Source: Gammaproteobacteria bacterium
GTDB taxonomy: Bacteria; Pseudomonadota; Gammaproteobacteria; Pseudomonadales; Halieaceae
Length of the DNA stretch: 64,000 nt
Assembly (NCBI GenBank): GCA_030428835.1
Contig: JAUIEP010000004.1
Span: forward strand, 16,300 to 80,299
Reading direction: 5' to 3'
In this document: piece after piece, positions 17,796-26,134 of the stretch
Layout: each line of letters begins with the position of its first letter
How positions within the stretch are numbered: the stretch's first letter is position 1
Translations under genes and position numbers: made by a program
Notes under the pieces: generated by a model
The model's input: the letters and a program-made list of their open reading frames with translations, nothing else
Databases searched by the model: none
Told to the model about the DNA's origin: nothing

Positions 17796-18706
17796 CGGTC
17801 CCTGTGTACGATGTAGCGCGCGAGCTGCTCGAGCCGCCGTGCATTCGCAGCGAACGGCGCAAGCTGCGCCAACCCCGATTCCATTAGTTGCCGCGCCTCT
17901 GCGCGCGCACCGTCGAGGCCCAGTAATGTCACGTAGGTGGGTTTGTCGGCCAGCGCATCCTTACCCTGCGTCTTGCCGAGAGTCTGTGTGTCGCCGGTGA
18001 CATCCAGGATATCGTCGACGACCTGGAACGCCAGGCCGATGTCGCGGCCGTAGGCGTCGAGACGCGCAAGCTGCTGCTCCGTGGCGCCGGCGGCGATGCC
18101 GCCGAGCGCCACCGACGCGCGAATGAGCGCGCCGGTCTTGCACAGGTGCATCTCCCTGAGCGCCTCGAGGTCCATCGTTTCACCCACCGCGCTGATGTCG
18201 ACAAACTGTCCGCCCACCATGCCCGCGAGTCCGGCCGCCCCCGCCAGCGTGCTGATGGCGGCAACCCGGCTGTTCTCGCTTATGTCCGGCGCCCGGGCCA
18301 GCAGTTCGAACGCGCGCGCCTGCAGGCCGTCGCCGACCAGTATCGCGGTGGCCTCGTCGAAGGCGCGGTGCAGGCTCGGCCGGCCGCGGCGCAGGTCGTC
18401 GTCGTCCATCGCCGGCAGGTCGTCGTGAATGAGGGAGTAGGTGTGGATGATCTCGAGCGCGGCCGCGAGGTGGTCGGCGCCGGGGGGAATATCACCGGCC
18501 ACGGCCTCGGCCGCGGCGTAGCACAGCACCGGGCGTACAAGCTTGCCCGTGTTCTCGAAGGGATAGCGGCTGGCGTCCAGCAACCCCGCCGGTACGCGGA
18601 GTTCGCCGTGTCCGGCGTCGAGCGACGGCAACAACACCGCCTGGCAGCGCGTCCGGCACGCGGCCAGGTAGCCGTCGAAATCCGCGTCGGGGTCAGTCTT
18701 CGGCAT
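17792..18706 (-). CDS. ispA: (2E,6E)-farnesyl diphosphate synthase
   Basis: Prenyltransferase adding isopentenyl diphosphate to dimethylallyl and geranyl diphosphate to give farnesyl diphosphate. The 304-residue protein has both aspartate-rich motifs: [16 protein letters not shown] (first, about 93-108) and [11 protein letters not shown] (second). KTGALI and [15 protein letters not shown] are also typical. The ATG lies inside the end of xseB (14-base overlap), so they are coupled. In many relatives dxs follows directly; here dxs is about 11.5 kb away. Confidence 0.96.
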   Translation of the reverse strand: MPKTDPDADFDGYLAACRTRCQAVLLPSLDAGHGELRVPAGLLDASRYPFENTGKLVRPVLCYAAAEAVAGDIPPGADHLAAALEIIHTYSLIHDDLPAMDDDDLRRGRPSLHRAFDEATAILVGDGLQARAFELLARAPDISENSRVAAISTLAGAAGLAGMVGGQFVDISAVGETMDLEALREMHLCKTGALIRASVALGGIAAGATEQQLARLDAYGRDIGLAFQVVDDILDVTGDTQTLGKTQGKDALADKPTYVTLLGLDGARAEARQLMESGLAQLAPFAANARRLEQLARYIVHRDR

Positions 18707-18938
18707 CCAGTTCCGTGCTGACGGGTTCGCCGTCCTCTTCCATGAGCACGCGGACCTTCTGTTCCGCCTCGGTCAGCGACGCCTGCACCTGGCGCGTGAG
18801 TTTGATGCCTTCCTCGAACAGCGCGAGAGAGTCTTCCAGCGGCGTGTCCTCCTGTTCGATGCGCTCGATGATGGACTGCAGGCGCGCGATGCTGGCATCG
18901 AAACTCGGGGTTTCGTCGGCGGATTTGTTCTTCGGCAT
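18693..18938 (-). CDS. xseB: Exodeoxyribonuclease VII small subunit
   Basis: The small helical subunit of the single-strand-specific exonuclease VII. At 81 residues it is typical, with the central SFDASIARLQSIIERIEQED and the GIKLTRQVQASLTEAEQKVR coiled region. It is the promoter-proximal gene of the xseB-ispA pair, which faces away from the polysaccharide cluster. Confidence 0.94.
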   Translation of the reverse strand: MPKNKSADETPSFDASIARLQSIIERIEQEDTPLEDSLALFEEGIKLTRQVQASLTEAEQKVRVLMEEDGEPVSTELDAED

Positions 18939-19170
18939 AGTCTGTTGCGGGCTGTGATCGGGGCAGCGTCATCATAGCCTGTTCGCGCTGCCAATGCATT
19001 GGTCCAGCCGTTCGCGGGCCGCTCGCCCGGGGCGGGGCGCAGGCGCGATTGGTATTACTTTACAATTGCATTTTATTTGTGTTTTCAGGGGGTTAAGATC
19101 GAACATTAACTCGCGATCGACGTATATCGCACCGCATTCCAACGCAGCCCTGCGGCGGCGGCACCGGCCA
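18939..19170 (+). promoter_or_regulatory. Divergent intergenic region before polysaccharide cluster
   Basis: This 232-base gap separates xseB from the ABC permease gene. It contains an AT-rich island (about 19045-19110, including TTTACAATTGCATTTTATTTG and GTTAAGATC) unlike the surrounding GC-rich sequence, which is the likely promoter zone of the cluster. I could not settle on a single -35/-10 pair. Confidence 0.4.
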
Positions 19171-20013
19171 ATGAGTCAGAACATAAAAACCTACAGCCCG
19201 GCCAACAGTTCCTTCCTCGACGGGCGCGCCTGGCGCCGGATGGTCGCCGACCTGTGGGGATCCCGGGAATTGATTCGCAGCCTCGCGTACCGGGACTACT
19301 CCGTGCGCTACCGGCAGTCGGTGCTGGGCTATGTCTGGGCCGTGGCGCCGCAGGTGATCACCGTCGGGATCTTTGCATTCCTTGCGCGCTATAGGGTGTT
19401 CGACATGGGGCAGCCGACACTGCCCTACCTCGTGCACGCGCTGTGGAGTATCTCGGTGTGGCAGTTGTTCTCCGTCAGCCTGGTGAACTGCACCAACAGC
19501 CTGGTCACCGCGGGCTCCCTGGTCACCAAGATCAACTTCCCGAAGGAGAGCCTGGTGATCGCCTCCACGGGCAAGGCGCTGATCGATTTCCTGATCCGCC
19601 TGGTGCCGGTCTTTATCGTGATGCTGTGGACGGGGTTCGTGCCGTCGGCGGCCGTACTCTACATTCCCTTCATACTTGTGCTCGTGATGCTGTTCGCGAT
19701 CGGCATCGGCTTCGTCCTCGCCGTGGTCAACCTCGTGATACGCGACATGGGCAACATGGTCAGCATGGTCATGACCTTCGGCATGTTCCTGTCACCCATA
19801 CTGTACCCGCCGCCCGTCACCGCGCCGTTCTCGCTGGTGAATGTGCTCAACCCGTTCAGTCCGCTGCTGATCGCCACCCAGGAAATGCTGGCCGGTGCGC
19901 CGCAGTCACAACCTGTGGCACTGGCGCTCACTGCGCTGCTGTCGGTCGTGGTGTTCGCGGTGGGCTGGCGCGTGTTCTGCATCACGATGCCGCGCGTCGC
20001 GGAGAGGGCCTGA
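19171..20013 (+). CDS. ABC-2 polysaccharide export permease (Wzm type)
   Basis: Inner-membrane permease for export of a lipid-linked or capsule polysaccharide, working with the ATPase encoded next. The 280-residue protein starts at ATG 19171, chosen because family-like sequence (WGSRELIRSLAYRDYSVRYRQSVLGYVWA) begins soon after it; an upstream extension to 18994 is open but unlike the family. About six hydrophobic membrane segments are visible, typical of ABC-2 transporters. Its stop is three bases before the ATPase gene's GTG. The pair defines an ABC-dependent export route rather than a Wzy-dependent one. Confidence 0.9.
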   Translation: MSQNIKTYSPANSSFLDGRAWRRMVADLWGSRELIRSLAYRDYSVRYRQSVLGYVWAVAPQVITVGIFAFLARYRVFDMGQPTLPYLVHALWSISVWQLFSVSLVNCTNSLVTAGSLVTKINFPKESLVIASTGKALIDFLIRLVPVFIVMLWTGFVPSAAVLYIPFILVLVMLFAIGIGFVLAVVNLVIRDMGNMVSMVMTFGMFLSPILYPPPVTAPFSLVNVLNPFSPLLIATQEMLAGAPQSQPVALALTALLSVVVFAVGWRVFCITMPRVAERA

Positions 20014-20016
20014 CGC

Positions 20017-21210
20017 GTGGACGGCGAGGTGTTGATCGAGCTCGAGCACGTGCGCAAGAAGTACTGTCGCTCGCTGCGCAAGTCGATGCTGTACGGGGTG
20101 CACGACATCTACAGTGACCTGCTCGGCCGCCCGCTGGACCCGGCCCTGCGGGCGGATGAATTCTACGCCACCGACGACGTGTCCCTCACCGTGCGCCGCG
20201 GCGAGTGCGTGGGCCTGATCGGTTCCAACGGCGCCGGCAAGAGCACGCTGCTGAAGATGATCAACGGCATCTTCATGCCGGACGAGGGCAGGATCACTGT
20301 GCGCGGCAAGGTCGGCGCGCTCATTGAGGTAGGTGCGGGCTTCCACCCGCTCCTGAGTGGCCGCGAGAATATCTACATCAGCGCATCGGTGCTCGGCATG
20401 TCCCGGCGCGAGGTGGACAGGAAGCTGGAGAGCATCATCGCGTTCGCCGAACTGGGCGAGTTCATCGATATGCCGATCAAGAACTACTCCAGCGGCATGT
20501 ACGTGCGGCTGGGTTTCGCGGTCGCCGCGCACCTCGAGCCGGACATCCTGGTCATCGACGAGGTGCTGGCGGTTGGCGACATGGCGTTTCGCAGCAAGTG
20601 CTACCGGGAGATCGACCGCCTGCGCAAGAAGTGCGCCATCATCTTCGTCAGTCACAGCATGCAGCAGGTCAGCAGGGTGTGTGACCGCGCGCTGTTTTTG
20701 GAGCACGGCCGCGTGGTCTACGCGGGCGACACGGCGACGGCGATCCACCGCCTGAACGAGAGTACGGCGCGGCGCGTGGGTGACGGCCGCGAGGACGCGG
20801 GCACCGGTGCGGTGAGCATAGAGGGCATCCGCCTGGAGGTGGACGGACAGGCGGGCACCACCGTGCGGCACGGCGACGACGTGACCGTCACTGTGAGCCT
20901 GCGCGCTCCAGAGCCGGTGGCGGATGCCGTTATCAATATTGCGTTTTACACGACGGATGAGTCGCTCGTGATGCAGTGCACCAACCAGTGCCTGCCCGGC
21001 AACAGCATCCCGGCGGGCGACAGCACCTTCTCCACCGTCATCCCGGCCCTGCCGCTGGTGTCGGGCATCTATCACCTCACGGCGCTGGTACAGTCCCCCG
21101 ACCTGCTGGTGCCCTATGCCTGGACGAAGAAAATCCTTAGCATTGTGGTGGAGAGTGAGATCACCAGTAACGCTCCGGTGCGCTTGCCGGTCCAGTGGGC
21201 GGCGCAGTGA
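20017..21210 (+). CDS. Polysaccharide export ATPase with C-terminal Wzt-like domain
   Basis: ATP-binding subunit of the exporter. The nucleotide-binding domain (about 1-245) has Walker A GSNGAGKST (Gly69 onward), the signature-like YSSGMYVRL and Walker B ILVIDEVLAVGD followed by the switch SHSMQQ. A C-terminal extension (about 270-390) has the beta-rich Wzt carbohydrate-binding type (DDVTVTVSLRAPEPVADAVINI, ending in a strand-rich segment). In O-antigen exporters this domain reads a terminal modification of the chain, so a chain-end cap recognised before export is plausible here. The start is GTG 20017. Confidence 0.92.
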   Translation: MDGEVLIELEHVRKKYCRSLRKSMLYGVHDIYSDLLGRPLDPALRADEFYATDDVSLTVRRGECVGLIGSNGAGKSTLLKMINGIFMPDEGRITVRGKVGALIEVGAGFHPLLSGRENIYISASVLGMSRREVDRKLESIIAFAELGEFIDMPIKNYSSGMYVRLGFAVAAHLEPDILVIDEVLAVGDMAFRSKCYREIDRLRKKCAIIFVSHSMQQVSRVCDRALFLEHGRVVYAGDTATAIHRLNESTARRVGDGREDAGTGAVSIEGIRLEVDGQAGTTVRHGDDVTVTVSLRAPEPVADAVINIAFYTTDESLVMQCTNQCLPGNSIPAGDSTFSTVIPALPLVSGIYHLTALVQSPDLLVPYAWTKKILSIVVESEITSNAPVRLPVQWAAQ

Positions 21211-21238
21211 CCGGCGCGGCGGGGAGCAGGTGGCGCTG

Positions 21239-22516
21239 ATGGCCCTTGATGTCATCAAGACGACGGTCAGCCATGACCACTGCATCGGCTGCGGTATGTG
21301 CGATGCGGTGTGCCCCTACGACGCCATCGAGATGATCTACAACCCCGTCAAGGAGGTTGAGCCGAGCATCGACTACGACCTGTGTGCGGACAAGTGCTCC
21401 GCCTGCGTCAACTTCTGTCCTTTCACCGAAGAGAAGATCGAGGCCGAGGCGGACAAGCTCCTGGCGCTCGATAATCCCAATGCCCACGGCGTGGACGGCG
21501 GCAACTTCTATCTCGCCTGGGACCGCGACCGGGACAAGCGCTTTCGCAGCGCCTCCGGCGGTGCGGTGTCGGCGATTGCCACCACGATGTTGGAGCAGGA
21601 CATCGTCGACGTGGTTTTCCATGCCCAGATGGTGCTGAACGATCTGGGCAAGGAACACTACAAGGTCTCGGTGAGCCACTCGGTGGGTGAAGTCGAGGAG
21701 AAGCGCAGTTCCTTCTACGCGCCGATTTCATTCTCGAGCGCGATCAAGACGCTGCGCCGGACCGACACCCGCGTACTGATCATCGGCGTGCCGTGCCTGG
21801 TGCGGGCGGCCACCGAGTTGCTCGCAGAAAACAAGCAGTTCCGCAACGTGCGGGCCTATACCGTGGCCCTGGCCTGCAGCCACGTCACCAACGGCCAGTT
21901 CGTCGACGCGCTGGCGGACTCGGAGGGCGTCGGTTACTCGCCGTTTCTCGCCAACCTGCGCGACAAGACCGGCGCCCCCAACGCCAATGCGTTCAACAAC
22001 CGCTTCTTCACGCAGGAGAAGGATCTCCTGATCAAGAGCCGCTTCGATACCCTGTTCACCACCCTGTGGCGCAACTACTTCTTCTCCAAGAACATCTGTT
22101 TCAAGTGCAGTGACTTCTGGGGCTACACGGCGGACGTGAGCATCAAGGACGCCTGGGGCAAGTGGGCGGCGGACCCGCTGGGCAAGAGCATCGTGATCAC
22201 CCGCAACCCTGAGGTGGAACGTGTCCTCACCGGCGCGGCGTCGCTCGAGGTCCAGACGCTGGACTACGAGGAGGTCATCGATTGCCAGCCCTCTACCACC
22301 CGCTTCAAGCATGACGAGGTGCAGGACAGGATCCGCAAGCCGGTGTGGGCGAAGGAGAATATCCGCAATGGCTACCTGAAGCTGTACCTGTACGCCTGGG
22401 CCTCCAAGCGGGTGTACCGGCTCTTCGGCATGCGCGGCCTCAATCTGCTGTTGTCACTGGCGTCGATGAAGGGCAAGGCGCGGCGTTTCAAGCGCCTGGT
22501 GTTCAGCAGGGCCTGA
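21239..22516 (+). CDS. F420 hydrogenase/dehydrogenase beta-subunit-like Fe-S protein
   Basis: The 425-residue protein has two N-terminal [4Fe-4S] ferredoxin motifs, CIGCGMCDAVCP and CSACVNFCP (with Cys at CADKC just before), followed by the FrhB-type N- and C-terminal domains. FrhB-like proteins bind a flavin and an Fe-S cluster, and homologs occur in exopolysaccharide loci beside pyruvyltransferases, where their role is unproven. The start is uncertain: ATG 21239 is taken, and a GTG at 21230 is equally well placed relative to GGGGAG. It lies 28 bases after the export ATPase gene and 9 bases before the pyruvyltransferase gene, so it is part of the same operon. Confidence 0.85.
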   Translation: MALDVIKTTVSHDHCIGCGMCDAVCPYDAIEMIYNPVKEVEPSIDYDLCADKCSACVNFCPFTEEKIEAEADKLLALDNPNAHGVDGGNFYLAWDRDRDKRFRSASGGAVSAIATTMLEQDIVDVVFHAQMVLNDLGKEHYKVSVSHSVGEVEEKRSSFYAPISFSSAIKTLRRTDTRVLIIGVPCLVRAATELLAENKQFRNVRAYTVALACSHVTNGQFVDALADSEGVGYSPFLANLRDKTGAPNANAFNNRFFTQEKDLLIKSRFDTLFTTLWRNYFFSKNICFKCSDFWGYTADVSIKDAWGKWAADPLGKSIVITRNPEVERVLTGAASLEVQTLDYEEVIDCQPSTTRFKHDEVQDRIRKPVWAKENIRNGYLKLYLYAWASKRVYRLFGMRGLNLLLSLASMKGKARRFKRLVFSRA

Positions 22517-22525
22517 GGGGCGGCG

Positions 22526-23821
22526 ATGTCCGGGGACAGACAGGGGCGCATTCTCGTGACGGGGGGCTACGGCTATGACAACGCCGGCGACGAGGCGCAA
22601 CTGAATGCCTCTCTGTCGCGACTCAAGGCGGACTATCCCGGCTATGAGATCGTGGTATTGACCCACGATCGCGAGCAGACGGCCCGCGTGCACCACCACG
22701 ATACGCTCGCCGATTCGCCGCGCGAGGCGTTCTACGACCACAACAGTTCGCGCTTCTACTTCCCGCACAAGCCGCTGGACAAGGCGCGCTTCCTGCTGCG
22801 CGCGTCGTGGGTCTTGGCCAACGCCTACCTGCTCCGCCTGCGACTGGGCACCTGGTTGCTCGACGCCAAGGCGCGCGACCTGCTCGAGTTGCTGCGCGGC
22901 AGTGACCTGCTGTTTTATTCCGGTGGCGGCTATATCACCGCCAAGACGCGCTCGCGCTTCTGGGATGCGCTGTTCTTCATCGCCTGTGCCAAGGTCTTCC
23001 GGGTGCCCGTGGCGCTCTCGGGGCAGACTATCGGACTCTGGCGGGAGGGGCCGAACCGTGCGCTGGCCCGCTGGAGCCTGAACAAGGTGGACCTGATCAG
23101 CGTGCGCGATCCGGTAGATTCCATCGCCGCACTGGAAGACATCGACATGGCGGCGCACAAGTACCGCGCGGTGTGTGACGATGCCACTTTCTGCGAGCGC
23201 TCGGAGTCCGCGGCGTATCGCCAGGTGCTCGCGGGGCTCGGCCTGCATGCGGATGATCTCGCCGGCGGCTATATCGCGCTGAATATCCACTACTGGGGCA
23301 TGCCGCCCGAACAGCGACGCCCGATGCTGGAAGAGATCGCCGCGCTGCTGGACGCGGTCGTGGCGCAACGCCCCATGCCCGTGGTGCTCGTCCCCATGAC
23401 CCCGACGGACACTGACACCATGCTGCAGGCGCAACCCCTGTTCGCACGGCGGCCCGTGGTGTTCGAGTGCGGCTTCGATTTCCGCGTCATCCGCGCATTG
23501 CTGGCCGACGCCAGCGTCTGCGTGACCATGAAGCACCACCCGATCATCTTTGCCCTGGGCGAGGGTACCCCGACCGTGGCGTTGAATTACTCAAGCTACT
23601 ACCAGCACAAGAACGCCGGTGCCATGGCGCTGTTCGGTGTGCAGGACTACTGTATCCGCCTCGACGACGCGGGGTATGACCGCGCCGCGGCCGCGCGTCT
23701 CATCGTGTCCACCGTGGACGCTCGCCAGGATTTGTCGGGCAGTATCAGGGCCCATCACGCCGACCTGCGCGAACGGCAGGATGCGTTCTTCCGCGATGTG
23801 CGCTCGGTGGTCCGCGCGTGA
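22526..23821 (+). CDS. Polysaccharide pyruvyl transferase family protein
   Basis: Expected to transfer a pyruvyl ketal from phosphoenolpyruvate to a sugar of the exported polymer, giving it a negative charge. The 431-residue protein has the family opening GYGYDNAGDEAQLNASL and a central region with SGGGYI and ALSGQTIG. A later segment, MKHHPIIFALGEGTPTVALNY, matches the C-terminal donor-binding region of CsaB-like proteins. The stop overlaps the next gene's GTG start (GTGA), so translation is coupled. Confidence 0.88.
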   Translation: MSGDRQGRILVTGGYGYDNAGDEAQLNASLSRLKADYPGYEIVVLTHDREQTARVHHHDTLADSPREAFYDHNSSRFYFPHKPLDKARFLLRASWVLANAYLLRLRLGTWLLDAKARDLLELLRGSDLLFYSGGGYITAKTRSRFWDALFFIACAKVFRVPVALSGQTIGLWREGPNRALARWSLNKVDLISVRDPVDSIAALEDIDMAAHKYRAVCDDATFCERSESAAYRQVLAGLGLHADDLAGGYIALNIHYWGMPPEQRRPMLEEIAALLDAVVAQRPMPVVLVPMTPTDTDTMLQAQPLFARRPVVFECGFDFRVIRALLADASVCVTMKHHPIIFALGEGTPTVALNYSSYYQHKNAGAMALFGVQDYCIRLDDAGYDRAAAARLIVSTVDARQDLSGSIRAHHADLRERQDAFFRDVRSVVRA

Positions 23822-24921
23822 GCAGCCGTCTCGACCAGCCGCGCATCGTCTTCACGGGCAATATCGCGCGCTTCAACCCCAACCACCCCGGGCGCTCCAA
23901 CCAGAACCAGAATATCAACTGGCTGCGCCATATCGTCGCGCCCCATCTCGAGCGACTCCTGGACCGGCCGATGGCGGACGTCCAGTGGCGGGAGGGGGAC
24001 AACAACCTGTACGCCGCGCTCGGGCTGGCGCCGACGATGGAGGCCTACCTCGAGATCTACCTGGGCGGGTACAACGACAGGTTGGGCGACCTGCTGCTGC
24101 CGCAGTTCGACGGCGCGCTGGTGGTGGGCTTCGAGACACCGCCCTTCCTGCTCCAGTTGTTCGACGCGAACGACATTCCCTACATCGACGTGATCCTCGG
24201 GCCGTTGCGTTTTTTCCCGGACCTGGTGCCGGCTGTCCGCAGCAACGTGCCCGAAGTCGCCGCCGCGCTGGCCCGACAGTGCCTCGAGGAGGGCCAGATC
24301 CGCGCCATCGCCGCCTGGCGGCAGGCGTTTTTCGCCAAGCAGGCCCTGCCGGCGTACCCGGCGGGCACGACCCTGCTGGTGGGGCAGACCAACTTCGACA
24401 CCTCCCAGGTCAGCAACGGCGGCTTCGTGGACCTGACGCATTTCGAGGCCGAGGTGTCCGCTCTGGCGCAGCAGGGCAATGTGCTGTTCAAACCGCACCC
24501 CTACGTGACCAAACGCGACCGGCGCGAGCAGCTCGCGATGATCGGCCGCCACGGTATCGAGGTGAACGAGGACAACGTCTACCGCCTGCTCAACAGTGCG
24601 GGCATCGACAGCGTGGTGGCGATCTCCTCTTCCGTTTGTGTGGAGGCACCGTACTTCGGTTGCGCCGCCCGCACATTGATCGATTATCCCTTCCCCTTCG
24701 CCACCGCCCCCGGCGAGACGGGGTCGTTCTACAACGTCTGGGACAAGCTGGCCACCACCGCGTTCTGGGCGGCGCTGCTGGACAGGGAGTGCACCGGGAG
24801 TTACTCGCTGCCACCCGGGTCGCTGGCCCAGAGCCTCGGCCAGAGCTGGGGCGCGGATGCGTTCGCGCCCACCACCAGCCGGCCGCGTCGCGGCCTGCTG
24901 CAGCGGCTGCTGCGGCGTTGA
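23818..24921 (+). CDS. Putative KpsC/GT99-like glycosyltransferase
   Basis: A 367-residue protein whose function I infer only from local motifs: FKPHPYVTKRDRREQ and SSSVCVEAPYFG resemble the KPHP and SS.V..EA motifs of capsule beta-Kdo transferases (KpsC/KpsS) and of GT99. A Kdo or similar linker transferase role would fit an ABC-exported polysaccharide. No signal peptide or membrane span is evident. It begins at a GTG overlapping the pyruvyltransferase stop. It could instead be a different capsule-modifying transferase; I am moderately sure of the fold and unsure of the substrate. Confidence 0.6.
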   Translation: MSSRLDQPRIVFTGNIARFNPNHPGRSNQNQNINWLRHIVAPHLERLLDRPMADVQWREGDNNLYAALGLAPTMEAYLEIYLGGYNDRLGDLLLPQFDGALVVGFETPPFLLQLFDANDIPYIDVILGPLRFFPDLVPAVRSNVPEVAAALARQCLEEGQIRAIAAWRQAFFAKQALPAYPAGTTLLVGQTNFDTSQVSNGGFVDLTHFEAEVSALAQQGNVLFKPHPYVTKRDRREQLAMIGRHGIEVNEDNVYRLLNSAGIDSVVAISSSVCVEAPYFGCAARTLIDYPFPFATAPGETGSFYNVWDKLATTAFWAALLDRECTGSYSLPPGSLAQSLGQSWGADAFAPTTSRPRRGLLQRLLRR

Positions 24922-24937
24922 AGCGGCGGCGACCGGG

Positions 24938-24949
24938 GGCGGTAGCGTG
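24938..24949 (+). promoter_or_regulatory. Possible ops (RfaH recruitment) element
   Basis: GGCGGTAGCGTG matches the E. coli ops element GGCGGTAGCGT at all eleven bases and overlaps the GTG start of the next gene. ops normally lies in the leader of long polysaccharide operons, so this internal position is odd. A chance match in GC-rich DNA is possible. Confidence 0.4.
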
Positions 24950-26128
24950 AGTCGACGCCGTGTACTCATCGTCACACACGTGCGGCAGCTCTGGTCGGCG
25001 AAGCCCTCGGGCACCGTGCGCGCCATCAACAGCATGGCGGACTACCTGGCGCGCGAGCACCAGGTGGATTTCTACTGCACGAAGTACGTGCTGCGCCGCC
25101 CGGCGCCGGGCACCCCACTGCACTGCGGCCAGGGACTGGCGGCCTATGTGCTGGAACGCGTGTTGTTCTATGCGCGCAAGTTCCTGACCGGCGAGGCGCG
25201 GCGCCGCCCGCTGCTGCTGGACCCGGGCGATCGCCAGGCGACCAGCGAGGTGGCGGCTTTCCGCCGCTACCTGCAGGCGCACGCGTACGACGCGATTATT
25301 TTCGAGTACCTGCACAACCATCACCTGGCGCAGGCGGTCGATCGGGCGCGCACCCGTGTGCTGCTCGATACCCACGACCTGATGCACCGCCGCACGGCGA
25401 CCTTCGCGGCACTGGGCAGGGACCTGCCGCTGGCAATCAGCGAGGAGCGCGAGCTGGACTGTTTCGGCCTGTACGACAGGGTGCTGGCCATCCAGGATGA
25501 GGAGTTCCATTACCTCCAGGACAAGCTGGGCGCGCGGGCGCTGCTGGTCAAGCGCCCGGCCGAGTTGCACGAGGGCATGGCGGCGCCCGCGCCGGAGGCG
25601 CCCCTGCGCCTGTGTTTCGTCGCCTCCGCGGCGGAACACAACGTGGATGCGCTGCGCTGGTTCCTCGAGTCGGTGTGGAGCGAGGCATTGGCGCGGCAGT
25701 TCCGCCTCGACGTGTACGGCGCTGTCTGCAGGGAGATCGACGGCGCCTTGCTCGACGGGCGCCCGGGTGTGCACTTGCGTTTCGAGGTAGCGGACCTCGC
25801 GAGCGCCTACGGCCCCGCGCACCTGGTCATCAACCCGGTGCGCATCGGCAGCGGCCTGAAGATCAAGAATATCGAGGCTATGGGCTATGGCCGCGGCGTG
25901 CTGACCACCAGCCTGGGCGCCCAGGGCATGGAGGAATGCGTGGGCAGCGCCATCCTGACCGCGGATACCGCCGAGGCAATGCGCGAGCAGTTATTCGCGC
26001 TGGCCGCTGCCCCGCGGCGCGTCGCTGAACTCTCTGACCGGGCGCTGGCCGATGCCGCGGCGCATTTCTCGCCCGCGGCCTGCTTCGGCGAGCTCTCCAA
26101 CTGGATTGCATCGCCGGCGCTGCGCTGA
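24947..26128 (+). CDS. GT4-like glycosyltransferase
   Basis: A 393-residue glycosyltransferase with GT-B organisation. The C-terminal part has NPVRIGSGLKIKNIEAMGYGRGVLTT (the donor-site EAM region) and the N-terminal part begins VLIVTHVRQLWSAKPSGT. It probably adds a sugar to the exported polymer in the cytoplasm; the donor is not predictable. The start is GTG 24947, in frame with an open extension to 24857, and lies inside the ops-like element. It ends six bases before a convergent gene. Confidence 0.85.
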   Translation: MSRRRVLIVTHVRQLWSAKPSGTVRAINSMADYLAREHQVDFYCTKYVLRRPAPGTPLHCGQGLAAYVLERVLFYARKFLTGEARRRPLLLDPGDRQATSEVAAFRRYLQAHAYDAIIFEYLHNHHLAQAVDRARTRVLLDTHDLMHRRTATFAALGRDLPLAISEERELDCFGLYDRVLAIQDEEFHYLQDKLGARALLVKRPAELHEGMAAPAPEAPLRLCFVASAAEHNVDALRWFLESVWSEALARQFRLDVYGAVCREIDGALLDGRPGVHLRFEVADLASAYGPAHLVINPVRIGSGLKIKNIEAMGYGRGVLTTSLGAQGMEECVGSAILTADTAEAMREQLFALAAAPRRVAELSDRALADAAAHFSPAACFGELSNWIASPALR

Positions 26129-26134
26129 ACGCAC

